Shown piece after piece: positions 34,600 to 44,816 of a DNA stretch of 64,000 nt. The stretch is from Salinivibrio kushneri (GTDB taxonomy: Bacteria > Pseudomonadota > Gammaproteobacteria > Enterobacterales > Vibrionaceae): the NCBI RefSeq assembly GCF_005280275.1, contig NZ_CP040022.1:186001-250000 (forward strand). Reading direction: 5' to 3'. The position numbers and the translations under genes were made by a program. The notes under the pieces were generated by a model. That model did no database searches, was not told the origin of the DNA, and was given only the letters and a program-made list of their open reading frames with translations. Every line of letters starts with the position of its first letter. Position 1 is the first letter of the stretch.

Positions 34600-34636
34600 C
34601 GTTTTTTCCTTTCCCTCGCTCTTGCGTGGGAACGAG
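34600..34636. repeat. GCGTGGGAACG-type palindromic repeat, copy C
   Basis: The right arm TTGCGTGGGAACGAG is intact; the left arm (TTTCCCTCGCTC) is degenerate. It overlaps the 5' side of the DUF6817 frame. Confidence 0.6.
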
Positions 34637-34750
34637 AAAGGTGCCCGACGCAGAGCATACCTATGCGCATTCGAGCTATTTACTAAATCAAGCAACGGAC
34701 TTGTTCACCACCCAAATACAGTGTCGGCCGCGCGACACTTATTCTTGTTT

Positions 34751-34763
34751 GTTATATGCTGAC
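34751..34763 (-). other. attC-like core (R'') ending cassette 2
   Basis: On the minus strand GCATATAAC begins 3 bases after the stop codon of the 116-residue gene and is the exact reverse complement of GTTATATGC at its 5' end (35127-35135). A GTGTCG/CGACAC dyad follows (34721-34738), but no matching GTT core closes the site, so this attC looks truncated. Confidence 0.5.
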
Positions 34764-35113
34764 TACTTTACAAATCCATGCTCCTTTAAGCAGTCGTTTA
34801 CTTCATCAAGTGTCGGCAACATTGCACACTCTTCTGCTTGCCATTTAGTTTCACTCACTGTATCGATTATTATAAATGCGCTAATAATCAAACAGACGCC
34901 ACCAACAAACGAAGAAAAAACTTTTACGTTGGGGCTGCCGAAATACGCAGATATTGAGCCAAATACAAACCCAAAGCAGTAATAACCTGCTTCGAAATAC
35001 GGGTCTTTCGAAATGACATCTTCGAATGTAGTCTTACCGAAGAACGCATCTTGGAAGTCAAAAAGTCCTTTTGATAATATAGCTAAACCTACGATGAAAA
35101 ATGCCTTATTCAT
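34763..35113 (-). CDS. Small membrane protein in an integron-like cassette
   Basis: 116 residues from ATG 35113; the longer frame to 35215 would translate the attC-like site and is rejected. Three hydrophobic segments (about 3-20, 45-62, 70-92) suggest an inner-membrane protein; the C-terminus is soluble with two Cys. Not recognised. The start lies 14 bases after the cassette boundary and the stop 3 bases before the next core site, the tight packing expected for a cassette gene. Confidence 0.65.
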   Translation of the reverse strand: MNKAFFIVGLAILSKGLFDFQDAFFGKTTFEDVISKDPYFEAGYYCFGFVFGSISAYFGSPNVKVFSSFVGGVCLIISAFIIIDTVSETKWQAEECAMLPTLDEVNDCLKEHGFVK

Positions 35114-35126
35114 AAATGCCCTGTGT

Positions 35127-35205
35127 GCATATAACACGCCATGCGCAGCGGCCGGTTTGTTGCGCGCAGCGTGAAAAATCGGTCCGACTGACGCACTTGT
35201 TAAGC
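35127..35205 (-). other. attC-like integron recombination site
   Basis: Read on the minus strand the 79-base element starts with GCTTAAC (RYYYAAC core, which contains the stop codon of the ImmA gene), continues with AAGTGCGTC, has an imperfectly self-complementary centre rich in GCGC, and ends GGCGTGTTATATGC. Core position, size and overlap with the upstream stop codon are as in chromosomal integron attC sites. The right core departs from GTTRRRY. Confidence 0.55.
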
Positions 35206-36288
35206 TTTCTTCCACTTAAACCTAATTCTGTGATGATGCGCTGTGTGGGGGAGCAAACCGTCAAACTGCAAACGACCAGTGACAATCCCGGGGAAGATTC
35301 CAACTTTATTGGCAAACTTTTCAATAGAAGATCTTCTAAAATCGCATGCCGAGACGAAATTTTCATATTCTTTTTTAGGAATTAGTGTCTCTTGCGCAAA
35401 AAGATCAGCCTCTTCCTCTTGCTTCATATATTGTCTGTCGCTTCGGCCGTTTTCTAGAAATGTGGCCCTTTTATCGTGAAACAATATATGTCCTATTTCG
35501 TGCATCAAACTAAACCAAAAAATATCAGACCAGCTGCCTCTAAGTGACATCATTATTACTGCTTTATTTTTTTCTATCCAAAAAGTGGCGCCCGTTGTAT
35601 ATGTTTTTGGAAAGTGTGGTATCAAAACCAAAGCTACACCGCAACTAGCTAACAAACTGCTAAGCTTATCAAGCATGACGTTGGGATCTGCCTCAAAGGT
35701 AAGAGCTTTAATATCAGTCAAGCATCTATTTAATTTTGCAAGATCAAGCTCATTTACCTCTTTCCCAGACGCAATAATATGACCCGCTCTCAACCATGCC
35801 GCCAAGGCTTCATGAGAAGTACTATCTTTTTCAACTTGTCTAAATGCAGGTGCGTATTCCTTTACTTCTCCTATATTAAACAGAGAAGAAACGCCGAAAA
35901 ATTTTCTTAGCTCCTTCACTCTATCTATTTTGCTTTGGGTTTTCTGGACCAAACCCAACTTAGACAGTTCCAAGTAGGGATAAGAAGAAACTACATCAAT
36001 CTCCTCTTCAGCCTTCTTCTCGTCAACTTTTTTAGCAATCACCAATCGATAGCTGGATTCCAAATTGCTCCAGACATGGGCAGGCACACCCACAACCTGC
36101 TCAAGCTGTAGTGCAGTTTCCGAAGTAATTGCTTTATCACCCTTCAAGATCTCGTTGATAGCTTGAGCTGGGCGCCCCATCCGACGAGCTAGCTCCGCCT
36201 GACTGACTCCCATTTCCTCGAGCACTTCCTCCAGATACTCACCGGGTGGGATAGCTAAATCTGACATATGTGCTTGTTCAGTCATCAT
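35200..36288 (-). CDS. HigA-type antitoxin fused to an ImmA/IrrE metallopeptidase domain
   Basis: 362 residues. Residues about 10-75 form a HigA-like helix-turn-helix (PPGEYLEEVLEEMGVSQAELARRMG in part, INEILKGDKAITSETALQLE). From about 200 the protein is an ImmA/IrrE-type zinc peptidase with intact HEIGH (LMHEIGHILFH) and a downstream Glu in EEEADLFAQE. It overlaps the toxin gene by 11 bases. In such pairs the antitoxin neutralises the toxin and represses the operon; the peptidase domain may allow regulated cleavage. AT-rich compared with the host genes. Confidence 0.88.
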   Translation of the reverse strand: MMTEQAHMSDLAIPPGEYLEEVLEEMGVSQAELARRMGRPAQAINEILKGDKAITSETALQLEQVVGVPAHVWSNLESSYRLVIAKKVDEKKAEEEIDVVSSYPYLELSKLGLVQKTQSKIDRVKELRKFFGVSSLFNIGEVKEYAPAFRQVEKDSTSHEALAAWLRAGHIIASGKEVNELDLAKLNRCLTDIKALTFEADPNVMLDKLSSLLASCGVALVLIPHFPKTYTTGATFWIEKNKAVIMMSLRGSWSDIFWFSLMHEIGHILFHDKRATFLENGRSDRQYMKQEEEADLFAQETLIPKKEYENFVSACDFRRSSIEKFANKVGIFPGIVTGRLQFDGLLPHTAHHHRIRFKWKKA

Positions 36289-36580
36289 AGTGTTTGCTCA
36301 CTTCTTCAATCATCACAACATTCAAATAGTCGCCATCCACAGTAAAGATCAGCCTATAGAAGCCCGTCAGCTTGACCGCATATTGTCCCTGGCGTTTCCC
36401 TTTTAGGGCATGGCACCTAAGACCGGGCAAGGCTATAAGGTCATCCAGGGTCTCCGTCGCTTGAATGATCTGGATACGTTGAATGTATTTCCGAGCGACC
36501 TGATCACCGAATTCTTTAACCGCCTGTTTTTGATCGTTAAAACACTTCTCTAACTTTTTCTTGCGGAACTCGACTTTCAA
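36278..36580 (-). CDS. higB: HigB/RelE-family toxin
   Basis: 100 residues, with TTG at 36580 taken as start because the family opens with KVEFRKKKLEKC and AGGGTG lies about 9 bases upstream; there is no ATG, and another TTG at 36604 is possible. Visible are VARKYIQRIQIIQ, LPGLRCHALKGKRQGQYAVKL and YRLIFTV, typical of ribosome-dependent mRNA interferases of the HigB type. It precedes its antitoxin, the usual hig order. A cassette boundary lies 132 bases upstream. Confidence 0.88.
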   Translation of the reverse strand: MKVEFRKKKLEKCFNDQKQAVKEFGDQVARKYIQRIQIIQATETLDDLIALPGLRCHALKGKRQGQYAVKLTGFYRLIFTVDGDYLNVVMIEEVSKHYDD

Positions 36581-36604
36581 AACAAGGCACCCTAAGGATA
36601 GCAA

Positions 36605-37048
36605 AACCTAGCGCAATCTTCACCCCAAAGGTGAACACCACACCCTAAAATTATCGATTGGTCGACACGATCGACACGAAAGGGAAGGCCGCTTGGGCCA
36701 TAGAGGGATGCGCTTAACATTGTATTAGTGCGCATGCGCGTTTACCCAAAATCGTTATACGCACTCTTAACTTAATAACTGACTGTTATAAATATAATTT
36801 ATTGCATCTCATGCATATCTCTTTTCCGCAAAAGTGTGCATCCCGTCTATTCCTACTCGGGTGTTCACACTATCCCCAAGCGTTAAACTGTAACCATGCA
36901 TTCACCACGCTACCGCCGATCAGTTTTCGGCACCTAACACGCCATTTATTGGCTATTTTGCGAGTAGTGTATCAAGCGCTGTTTTGCTTTTCGTGCGCTA
37001 TTGTCCAAAGTGTTAGCCAAACCATGTTTTGTGAAATGGGTACAAAAA
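36605..37048. other. Intergenic region with a cassette boundary
   Basis: No gene supported. GCTTAAC on the plus strand (36712-36718; GTTAAGC on the minus) matches the core at 35199-35205 and marks the probable 5' end of the hig cassette. Just beyond it GTGCGTAT/ATGCGCAC (about 36728-36763) forms a dyad, perhaps a remnant of a preceding attC or attI site. The remaining bases up to the fghA terminator are AT-rich and featureless. Confidence 0.45.
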
Positions 37049-37069
37049 AAGCGGCCTGGGTGGCCGCTT
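37049..37069 (-). terminator. Terminator of the frmA-fghA operon
   Basis: AAGCGGCC and GGCCGCTT with a 5-base loop, followed on the minus strand by TTTTTTT, 22 bases after the fghA stop. Confidence 0.88.
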
Positions 37070-37090
37070 GGGTCTCGACGTGGTTTGTAC

Positions 37091-37927
37091 CTACCGCGCA
37101 AAGCGGGTGGCGTGGAAGGCGAGGTGTTCATCAATAAAGGTACTGATGAAAAAGTAGCTGTGGTCGTAGCCGGGTTGCATGCGCAAGGTCAGCGGGGAGT
37201 TGTGTTTCTCGGCCGCTTGTTTCAGGGCTTGCGGGTTTAGTTGCTCGGCCAAAAAGCCGTCTTTATCGCCTTGGTCCACCAGCATCGGCATGGCGGTGGG
37301 GCCTTGGGCGAGTAATACGGTGGCATCGTAGGCTTGCCATGTTTGTTCGTCATCGCCTAAATAGGCGCTAAAGGCCTGTTTGCCCCACGGGCACTCGGTG
37401 GGATGACAAATCGGGCTGAACGCGGAAATGCTGCTGTAGCGTGAGGGGTTACGCAAACCAATCACTAACGCGCCGTGGCCGCCCATGCTGTGTCCAGCAA
37501 TCGCGCGCTGGTTGTTGACCGCAAAGTGCGATTCAATCAGCTCCGGCAGTTCGTAAGCAACGTAGTCATACATCTGGTAGTGCGACTGCCACGGCGCTTG
37601 GGTGGCATTCACATAAAACCCCGCCCCTTGGCCGAGATCGTATTGGTTGGCGTCCGCCACGCCCTCACCGCGCGGGCTGGTGTCCGGTGCCACAATCGCC
37701 ATGCCCAAGGTGGCGGCTTGTTTAAACGCGCCGGCCTTTTGCATAAAGTTTTCGTCGGTGCAGGTCAGGCCCGAGAGCCAATAAAGCACCGGCACAGGTT
37801 GTTCTTTCGCTTTCTCTGGTAGAAAGATCGCAAAGGTCATTTTGCCGTTGGTGGTGCTTGAGTCATGCTGCCAACGTTGGTGCCAACCGCCTGCGACTTT
37901 GTTTTCGCTTATTTTTTCTAGTTGCAT
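37091..37927 (-). CDS. fghA: S-formylglutathione hydrolase
   Basis: 278 residues of the esterase D family. The nucleophile elbow is GHSMGGHGALV (Ser about 148), with the catalytic Asp in MLVDQGDKDGFL and His in QPGYDHSYFF. It hydrolyses S-formylglutathione to formate and glutathione, the second step of glutathione-dependent formaldehyde removal. It lies 38 bases downstream of frmA in the same operon. Confidence 0.95.
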   Translation of the reverse strand: MQLEKISENKVAGGWHQRWQHDSSTTNGKMTFAIFLPEKAKEQPVPVLYWLSGLTCTDENFMQKAGAFKQAATLGMAIVAPDTSPRGEGVADANQYDLGQGAGFYVNATQAPWQSHYQMYDYVAYELPELIESHFAVNNQRAIAGHSMGGHGALVIGLRNPSRYSSISAFSPICHPTECPWGKQAFSAYLGDDEQTWQAYDATVLLAQGPTAMPMLVDQGDKDGFLAEQLNPQALKQAAEKHNSPLTLRMQPGYDHSYFFISTFIDEHLAFHATRFAR

Positions 37928-37965
37928 GGTTATCTTACCGCCGCGTTGCCACGGCGGCCGTCCTG

Positions 37966-39240
<1,275 letters not shown>

Positions 39241-39256
39241 GACAGGATAGACAACA

Positions 39257-40153
39257 ATGGCGCCCCATTGGGAAGGACTTAACGAATTTTTATCCGTCGC
39301 CGAGCATGGCAGCTTCACCCAAGCGGCCAATAAACTCGATACCACTGTGGTGTCAGTCAGTCGCCGGGTGGCTGCGCTCGAGGCGTATTTAGGGGTGAAG
39401 CTGTTTCATCGTACTACGCGGAAGGTGTCGTTAACCGATGAGGGTGAGCTCTATTATCAACGCTGCCGACCGCTGATCGCGGCGTTGGTGGATGCCGAAC
39501 AAACCATTACCCAGGCGCAGTCGTTACCTGCCGGGCAAATTCGTGTCACCGCACCGGTAAACTTTGGTGAGCAATATATCGCCCCACTGCTCGCACCATT
39601 TATGGTGGCGTATCCGCAAGTGGCGGTGGATTTACATTTGACTAATCGGCGAGTGGATATGACAGATACTGGCACCGATGTGGCGATCCGTATTGGCCAT
39701 TTACCCGACTCAAGCCTTAAAGCCAAGCGACTGGGCTCACGGCAGTTAACCATTTGCGCCAGTCCAGGTTACTTGGCCTTAAATGGCCGCCCCGACTCGC
39801 CCAGTGCGCTGAGTCGCCACAGCTGTTTAGTGGGATCAAACGAGCATTGGCACTACCAAAGCGGCGGCAAAGTGCGCACGTTAACCGTGTCAGGCCGATT
39901 GCGCTGCAATTCAGGCGTCGCATTGCTCAATGCCGCCAAGCACGGTTTAGGCTTGGCGCAACTGCCGCATTATTACGTGCAACCCGCGTTGGCAAGCGGC
40001 GAGTTAGAAGAAGTATTAACCGATTATCGGGTAGACGATGAGGGCATTTGGGCGCTGTATCCAAGTGGGCGTCAATTACAACCCAAGATAGCCGCCTGGC
40101 TGGCATATCTTGCCGAGCACTTACCCGCCCAGCAGCTACGAACAGGTGTTTAG
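39257..40153 (+). CDS. LysR-family regulator, probable activator of frmA-fghA
   Basis: 298 residues. N-terminal winged helix (FLSVAEHGSFTQAANKLDTTVVSVSRRV in part, LFHRTTRKVSLTDEG) and effector domain (GQIRVTAPVNFGEQYIAPLL in part). It is divergent from frmA, and a LysR gene beside frmA/adhC is a common arrangement in gammaproteobacteria. GACAGGATAG precedes the ATG. Confidence 0.88.
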   Translation: MAPHWEGLNEFLSVAEHGSFTQAANKLDTTVVSVSRRVAALEAYLGVKLFHRTTRKVSLTDEGELYYQRCRPLIAALVDAEQTITQAQSLPAGQIRVTAPVNFGEQYIAPLLAPFMVAYPQVAVDLHLTNRRVDMTDTGTDVAIRIGHLPDSSLKAKRLGSRQLTICASPGYLALNGRPDSPSALSRHSCLVGSNEHWHYQSGGKVRTLTVSGRLRCNSGVALLNAAKHGLGLAQLPHYYVQPALASGELEEVLTDYRVDDEGIWALYPSGRQLQPKIAAWLAYLAEHLPAQQLRTGV

Positions 40154-40187
40154 TAACCTCTGCTTTTTTGATGATTAAGCAAAAAAA

Positions 40188-40208
40188 TCGCCAGCACAGG
40201 GCTGGCGA
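40188..40208 (-). terminator. Terminator of the chemoreceptor gene
   Basis: TCGCCAGC and GCTGGCGA with a 5-base loop; TTTTTTT follows on the minus strand. It lies 27 bases after the chemoreceptor stop. Confidence 0.85.
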
Positions 40209-40234
40209 TAAAGGTTACCAGGGTACACGCTGAA

Positions 40235-41839
40235 TTAGTCGCGCGCCGCCCGCAATGTGTTCTCGGTGGGTTTAATTGCCGAGATTTTAAATGCGCCGAC
40301 ATGGTGGTCCAAGGTGCGCGCCAAACCGGCCAAGTCTTGGCTGCTGGCTTCTAAACTATGGCTATCATCCAGCCCGGCTTGCGCCGCTTGGTTAACCGTA
40401 TCCATATTAACGTTGATTTCATTGGCCACGCTCGATTGCTCTTCGGTCGCCGTCGCCACATGGGTGTTCATATCCAAGATGGTGCTGACTTGCGTGGCAA
40501 TGCTTTCCAGTGCGGTCAGTGCTTGCTCAGTAGCACGGTTACCTTCGGTGGTCAGCGCTTTGCTGGTATCCATGGCATCAACCGCATTTTTCGCTTCTTG
40601 CTGAAGCTGATCAATGGTTGATTGAATTTCTTCGGTCGATTGCGAGGTTTTAGTCGCCAGGCTGCGCACTTCGTCAGCCACTACCGCAAAGCCACGTCCC
40701 GCTTCGCCCGCGCGTGCTGCCTCAATGGCGGCGTTCAAGGCAAGCAAGTTCGTTTGCTCGGAGATCCCGCGAATTACATCCAGAATCGACACAATCGACT
40801 GAGTTCGATCGGCCAGTGAGGTGATCACCGTCGACATATTGTCCATCTCGGTGTCGAGCTGGTTAATCGTCGCGGTTGCTTCGGCCAAGGTTTGTTTACC
40901 GGCTTCGGTTTCATTGTTCGCCGACGAGGCGGAATCTGCCGCATTCGAGGCGCTTTGTGAGATCTCATTGATGGTAGCAATCATCTCATTCATTGAGGTG
41001 ACCACCAGCAAGGCTTGTTCGCTTTGCGACTCGCCACGTTTCAGTGAGTGTGCCGCTTTATCACGCAGCGATTCAGCCGAACGTCCCAGCTCTTCACCGG
41101 TTTCCACCACATTGGCGATGATTTGATCGATTTTTTCCACAAAGGTATTAAACGCCACCGAAATCCGGGTAATTTCGTTGTTACCAGTGACAGGCAAGCG
41201 CACCGTTAAATCGCCATCGCCTTTAGAGATATCAGTCAGCGCATCCTCGAGGCCTTTTAGTGGCGCGAATAAACGGCCTAATAGCCATACCAACACCAGG
41301 GTACAACCGACAAAAATCAAGCCAATCGCGGTAAGCTGGGCAATGGCGATACCATTAGCAGCGCTGTCTACCTCAGTAATCGGGATGCCAACATCAAATG
41401 CGCCCCACAAGCGGCCATCAACGTAAACCGGCATCATGATGTCGTACACCCATACATCTTGCACATCGGCATACCAGCGAGAATGCTGCGGCTGGCCTTG
41501 GCCAGCACCCGCGACGGTATAGTTATCGCTATACACCTTGCCAAGCTTTTGGGTGTCGCTGTGGGCAATGGCTTTGATGTTTTTATCAATCATCACCGCA
41601 TAGCTGATGTCGTCGCGACCTTTAAGATCCGACACCATGTCTTGTAAATCGGCGGTGGGAGTAGAAGAGTTTTCTAAAATGTATTCAGCACGATCAGCCA
41701 GGAGCTCAGCCTGTGCTTGCGAACGCTTGAGAATAATGTTGTCAATCTCGTCATGCGAGATAAAGGTGGTTGCGGTGATACTGGCAATTGCCGCAACGGC
41801 AAACATGGCGCATACCACGATCAGGATGAGTTTTTTCAC
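40235..41839 (-). CDS. Methyl-accepting chemotaxis protein with single-Cache-like sensor
   Basis: 534 residues from a GTG at 41839 (AGGAAG eight bases upstream). TM1 at 4-24, a periplasmic domain of about 135 residues with Cache-like elements ([40 protein letters not shown]), TM2 at about 168-190, HAMP ([16 protein letters not shown]), then the signalling coiled coil with the tip [20 protein letters not shown]. No C-terminal CheR-tethering pentapeptide. The ligand is unknown. Confidence 0.92.
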   Translation of the reverse strand: MKKLILIVVCAMFAVAAIASITATTFISHDEIDNIILKRSQAQAELLADRAEYILENSSTPTADLQDMVSDLKGRDDISYAVMIDKNIKAIAHSDTQKLGKVYSDNYTVAGAGQGQPQHSRWYADVQDVWVYDIMMPVYVDGRLWGAFDVGIPITEVDSAANGIAIAQLTAIGLIFVGCTLVLVWLLGRLFAPLKGLEDALTDISKGDGDLTVRLPVTGNNEITRISVAFNTFVEKIDQIIANVVETGEELGRSAESLRDKAAHSLKRGESQSEQALLVVTSMNEMIATINEISQSASNAADSASSANNETEAGKQTLAEATATINQLDTEMDNMSTVITSLADRTQSIVSILDVIRGISEQTNLLALNAAIEAARAGEAGRGFAVVADEVRSLATKTSQSTEEIQSTIDQLQQEAKNAVDAMDTSKALTTEGNRATEQALTALESIATQVSTILDMNTHVATATEEQSSVANEINVNMDTVNQAAQAGLDDSHSLEASSQDLAGLARTLDHHVGAFKISAIKPTENTLRAARD

Positions 41840-42005
41840 TTCGCTGACTTCCTATCTGTGCATCATAACAGCCATGGAGCATAGCGACAGGTCGGAGGAG
41901 AAACAAGCGATACCTCGCAAAAGTCAAATTAGGATGAGATGTTTACCGCAAAAATAATCATTATTAATTGACTAAAGCGAGGAACATATTCAGTCGTTCA
42001 TACGC

Positions 42006-43043
42006 TTACGCGGCACCAAACCGGGTCGCGGAAAAGCAATTAAGCAGCTTGTGCACCATAAAACACAACATCAAGGTGAGCACGATAGCCACCAGATTGC
42101 TACTCACTCTGTATAAGGCATCATACATAAAGTCTTGGTTGGGACTTAAGTATTGCCCGAATAAGATCCCAAGCGTAGCCATGGCACCAAACCCCACACC
42201 TGAGCCCCCGGCCTCTTTTAAGTGGGCTTTGGCAAACAGCATGGTGCCTATCCATAGCAGCGGGATCACTAAAATCAGCACGTTAAACCAATCATATAAT
42301 ATTACTTGGCAGCCAATGCCGTAGGCGACGCCGAGCACTGTGCCTATCGCCCGTTTTCGTGCATAGCTGAGCGAGCCATTCCAGTGCATCGGAAACAGCA
42401 ACAACACAGTGGTGGCTTGCGCTGAAATCGAATCGCGCAAGTCAAATAACTGAAAGATGAAAAACGAGACCGTCGCCAAGGTCGCGCCCATTAGCGCTTC
42501 GTGGCGCATCCGATGCGATTGTTTTCCCCCTGCCGGAGCAGCAGGCGGCTGACGCGGCGTGACATCGGGAATTAACCAGGTGACGAGATACGCCACCGCG
42601 ACCGATAACACATTGGCGCCCAGGTTACCGAAGATTAAGGTGTTAATGGGCAAATCGGGATAGCTGGCAAAGTGCAGCATAATGCTCAGGCTTAACACGC
42701 TGTTGGCGCCAAAGAGAAAAAAGCGCCCTTTGGACATACAGGCAAATTTGTAGGTGAAGAGCAAGAACACCAGCGGTGTCATTAGCCCAGGGTGTGCACC
42801 AAACAATCCCCCTAGCAGCCCGACCTCTATCCCACTGATCACCGCGGAGGCGAGCAATTGCCGTGCCGCGCGACCGTTAATCACGGGGACAAGGCCAAGC
42901 AACAACATCGGCGTGACAGTAAAAAACACCCCGAAGCTAAAACCGAAAAACTTACACACCGCAAAACCGAGCGTCGCACCTGTGGCAATGCGCGCGCACT
43001 GGCGCACATCGTTATCGCTTAAGGGGTGATGCCATAACCTCAT
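42006..43043 (-). CDS. DUF2955/FUSC-like membrane protein of an efflux unit
   Basis: 345 residues with about ten hydrophobic segments in two repeats, the second following a hydrophilic loop near residue 170 (TPRQPPAAPAGGKQSHRMRHEAL in part). The pattern fits DUF2955 proteins, FUSC/AaeB-like membrane components paired with an HlyD partner. It lies 12 bases after the HlyD gene; with the MarR gene it forms a MarR-HlyD-DUF2955 operon. Export of aromatic acids or drugs is likely from the family, not shown. Confidence 0.82.
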   Translation of the reverse strand: MRLWHHPLSDNDVRQCARIATGATLGFAVCKFFGFSFGVFFTVTPMLLLGLVPVINGRAARQLLASAVISGIEVGLLGGLFGAHPGLMTPLVFLLFTYKFACMSKGRFFLFGANSVLSLSIMLHFASYPDLPINTLIFGNLGANVLSVAVAYLVTWLIPDVTPRQPPAAPAGGKQSHRMRHEALMGATLATVSFFIFQLFDLRDSISAQATTVLLLFPMHWNGSLSYARKRAIGTVLGVAYGIGCQVILYDWFNVLILVIPLLWIGTMLFAKAHLKEAGGSGVGFGAMATLGILFGQYLSPNQDFMYDALYRVSSNLVAIVLTLMLCFMVHKLLNCFSATRFGAA

Positions 43044-43055
43044 CGTCAGCTCCCC

Positions 43056-44114
43056 TTAGTAGATGTAGTGCAGCATACTCAAAAAGCCGACTTGCGCGCT
43101 GGCCAGCCACTGCGTCACCGCGCTTTCAGGCATTATCTGAACCGTGGCGCGTGCGCCTGTTGGCAAGGCGTGATCAGGCCATTCGTCGAGTTGAATGTGT
43201 AAACGTATCCGCTGTGCATCACGCACCCAGCGGTTGGAGTTTGAAGGCGACGCCAGTTGCCCATTGGCGTCGATTTGCCCGGCACTGACCCCGGCGTCAA
43301 CACTGCTCACATGTCCCGCGTACAGTTTGCCCGGCTCGCTATCAAATGTGACATTCACTGCGGTGCCCGTCTGTACATCGCGTACACTTTTTTCACGAAA
43401 ATCGGCAATCACATCGGCGCGCTCAGACACCAAGGCCATCAGCGGTTTACCCGCACTGGCATACGCCCCCACATCCAGCTGCAAGTTCGTCACCACCCCA
43501 TCATGGCTGGCTTTAACGGTAGTGTAGGATTGATTCAATTGCGCTTTTTTTAACTTACTCAGCGCCACTTGTTCAGCGATATTGCTGGCACCATCGCCAC
43601 CGCGTTGGATCTGGAGGGCACTCACACGCGCTTTCGCCGCTTCCCATTTGGCGCGAGCGGTATTAGCGGCGCTGATCGCATCATCACGCTGCTGCTGGGA
43701 GACACCATTTTTGGCAAACAAGGCTTTTAAACGTTTCGCTTCACGCGCTTTTTGTGCCAATACTGATGCCAATGCTGAGACATCTTCCCGCGCAGCCATC
43801 AATGAGGCATCCAACTGGGCGTTCGTTTGTCTCGCCTGGGCCAGGGCGAGCTTGGCTTGGTCGACGGCGATGCGATAAGGCGCACGTTCAATTTTAAATA
43901 GTACATCGCCTTTTTGAACGCGCTGGTTGTTTTCTACTGCCAAGGCGCTAACCGGCCCACTGACTTGCGGGGCCACTTTGGTCACGGTGCGCGTGACCAT
44001 CGCGTGAGGCGTCAGTGGCATCAGGTTATCGGCCGCCAAAAAGTAGCCAAAAATCAAAACAAAACTGAGGGCGGCCACTTTTACCCAACGCGCAAACTTT
44101 TCATCTGGTGTCAT
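43056..44114 (-). CDS. HlyD/EmrA-family membrane fusion protein
   Basis: 352 residues. One membrane anchor at about 12-30, a lipoyl half (TRTVTKVAPQVSGPVSALAV in part, VQKGDVLFKIE), a coiled coil (about 80-170), and the second lipoyl/beta-barrel part (TVKASHDGVVTNLQLDVGAY, ISAGQIDANGQL-type segment SAGQIDANGQLASPSNSNRW in part). It bridges the DUF2955 permease and the outer membrane. It lies 22 bases after the MarR gene. Confidence 0.9.
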   Translation of the reverse strand: MTPDEKFARWVKVAALSFVLIFGYFLAADNLMPLTPHAMVTRTVTKVAPQVSGPVSALAVENNQRVQKGDVLFKIERAPYRIAVDQAKLALAQARQTNAQLDASLMAAREDVSALASVLAQKAREAKRLKALFAKNGVSQQQRDDAISAANTARAKWEAAKARVSALQIQRGGDGASNIAEQVALSKLKKAQLNQSYTTVKASHDGVVTNLQLDVGAYASAGKPLMALVSERADVIADFREKSVRDVQTGTAVNVTFDSEPGKLYAGHVSSVDAGVSAGQIDANGQLASPSNSNRWVRDAQRIRLHIQLDEWPDHALPTGARATVQIMPESAVTQWLASAQVGFLSMLHYIY

Positions 44115-44136
44115 TCGTCTTTCTTACCTCTATTAC

Positions 44137-44613
44137 TTATTGTTCTGTGCCGTGGTCATCTGTGGTGGTGGCGGTATAGTCCATCGCATTTTGATTAATA
44201 GTGACTAACACCCGCTCCAAGGCATCAAAATCTTCGGCCGCGATACCCGAGAGCAAGTGCTTGCGCACCCGCAATACCCGCGCTTCAATGCGTGACATCA
44301 GCTCACTGCCACTGGCGGTGACATGCACGGTTCGGGTGCGCTTATCCTCAGGCGAGCAGCGCCGTGTGATCAGCCCCTGCGCTTCCAAATGCTTCAAGGT
44401 GCGCATTAGCGAGCCCAATTCAATTTCCAGCGCCAGTGCCAATTCACTTTGGCTGATGCCATCCCCCAGCCGGCGCAACATCCAAAGCGCACTCCAGCGC
44501 GGATAGCTCAGCCCCAGAGGTTCAAGCTCTGAATTCGCCACACGGCGCCATAATCGCGCCGTGCGCCCTAAGTGCTCAGCGATAGACATGTGTTCGGGAT
44601 TGGGCGATGTCAT
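44137..44613 (-). CDS. MarR-family repressor
   Basis: 158 residues with the MarR winged helix (ISQSELALALEIELGSLMRTLKHLEAQGLITRR in part, SPEDKRTRTVHVT as the wing). First gene of the efflux operon, with two inverted repeats of TTAGCAGGCTAAG in its promoter region, so it very probably represses its own operon and responds to a phenolic ligand. AAGGAAAACTCG precedes the start. Confidence 0.9.
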   Translation of the reverse strand: MTSPNPEHMSIAEHLGRTARLWRRVANSELEPLGLSYPRWSALWMLRRLGDGISQSELALALEIELGSLMRTLKHLEAQGLITRRCSPEDKRTRTVHVTASGSELMSRIEARVLRVRKHLLSGIAAEDFDALERVLVTINQNAMDYTATTTDDHGTEQ

Positions 44614-44638
44614 CGAGTTTTCCTTCCATCGTGAAAAT

Positions 44639-44694
44639 ACTTAGCAGGCTAAGTAATACCAGCCAGGTACTATAAAATAGTTAGCAGGCTAAGT
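44639..44694. promoter_or_regulatory. Twin MarR operators
   Basis: TTAGCAGGCTAAGT occurs at 44641-44654 and again at 44681-44694. Each has TTAGC/GCTAA arms around AG, and the 40-base centre spacing (about four helical turns) places both on the same face of the DNA. Confidence 0.8.
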
Positions 44695-44816
44695 AAATAG
44701 AAAAGTGATGTTCATCACAAAAAAGTGACAGGCTGGCTGAGGGAAACGTGCTCGCTGCTCCCCGCCATCTCTGGTAATCTATCGTGCGTCATCTTTTTGT
44801 TTGTAAAGGAATTACC

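Noticed and set aside
34551-34670. Upstream extension of the DUF6817 frame
   Set aside because: Those codons translate palindromic repeat C; the family-like part begins at the ATG at 34550.
36802-37137. 111-codon plus-strand frame
   Set aside because: It runs through the fghA terminator and into the antisense of fghA; random-looking residues.
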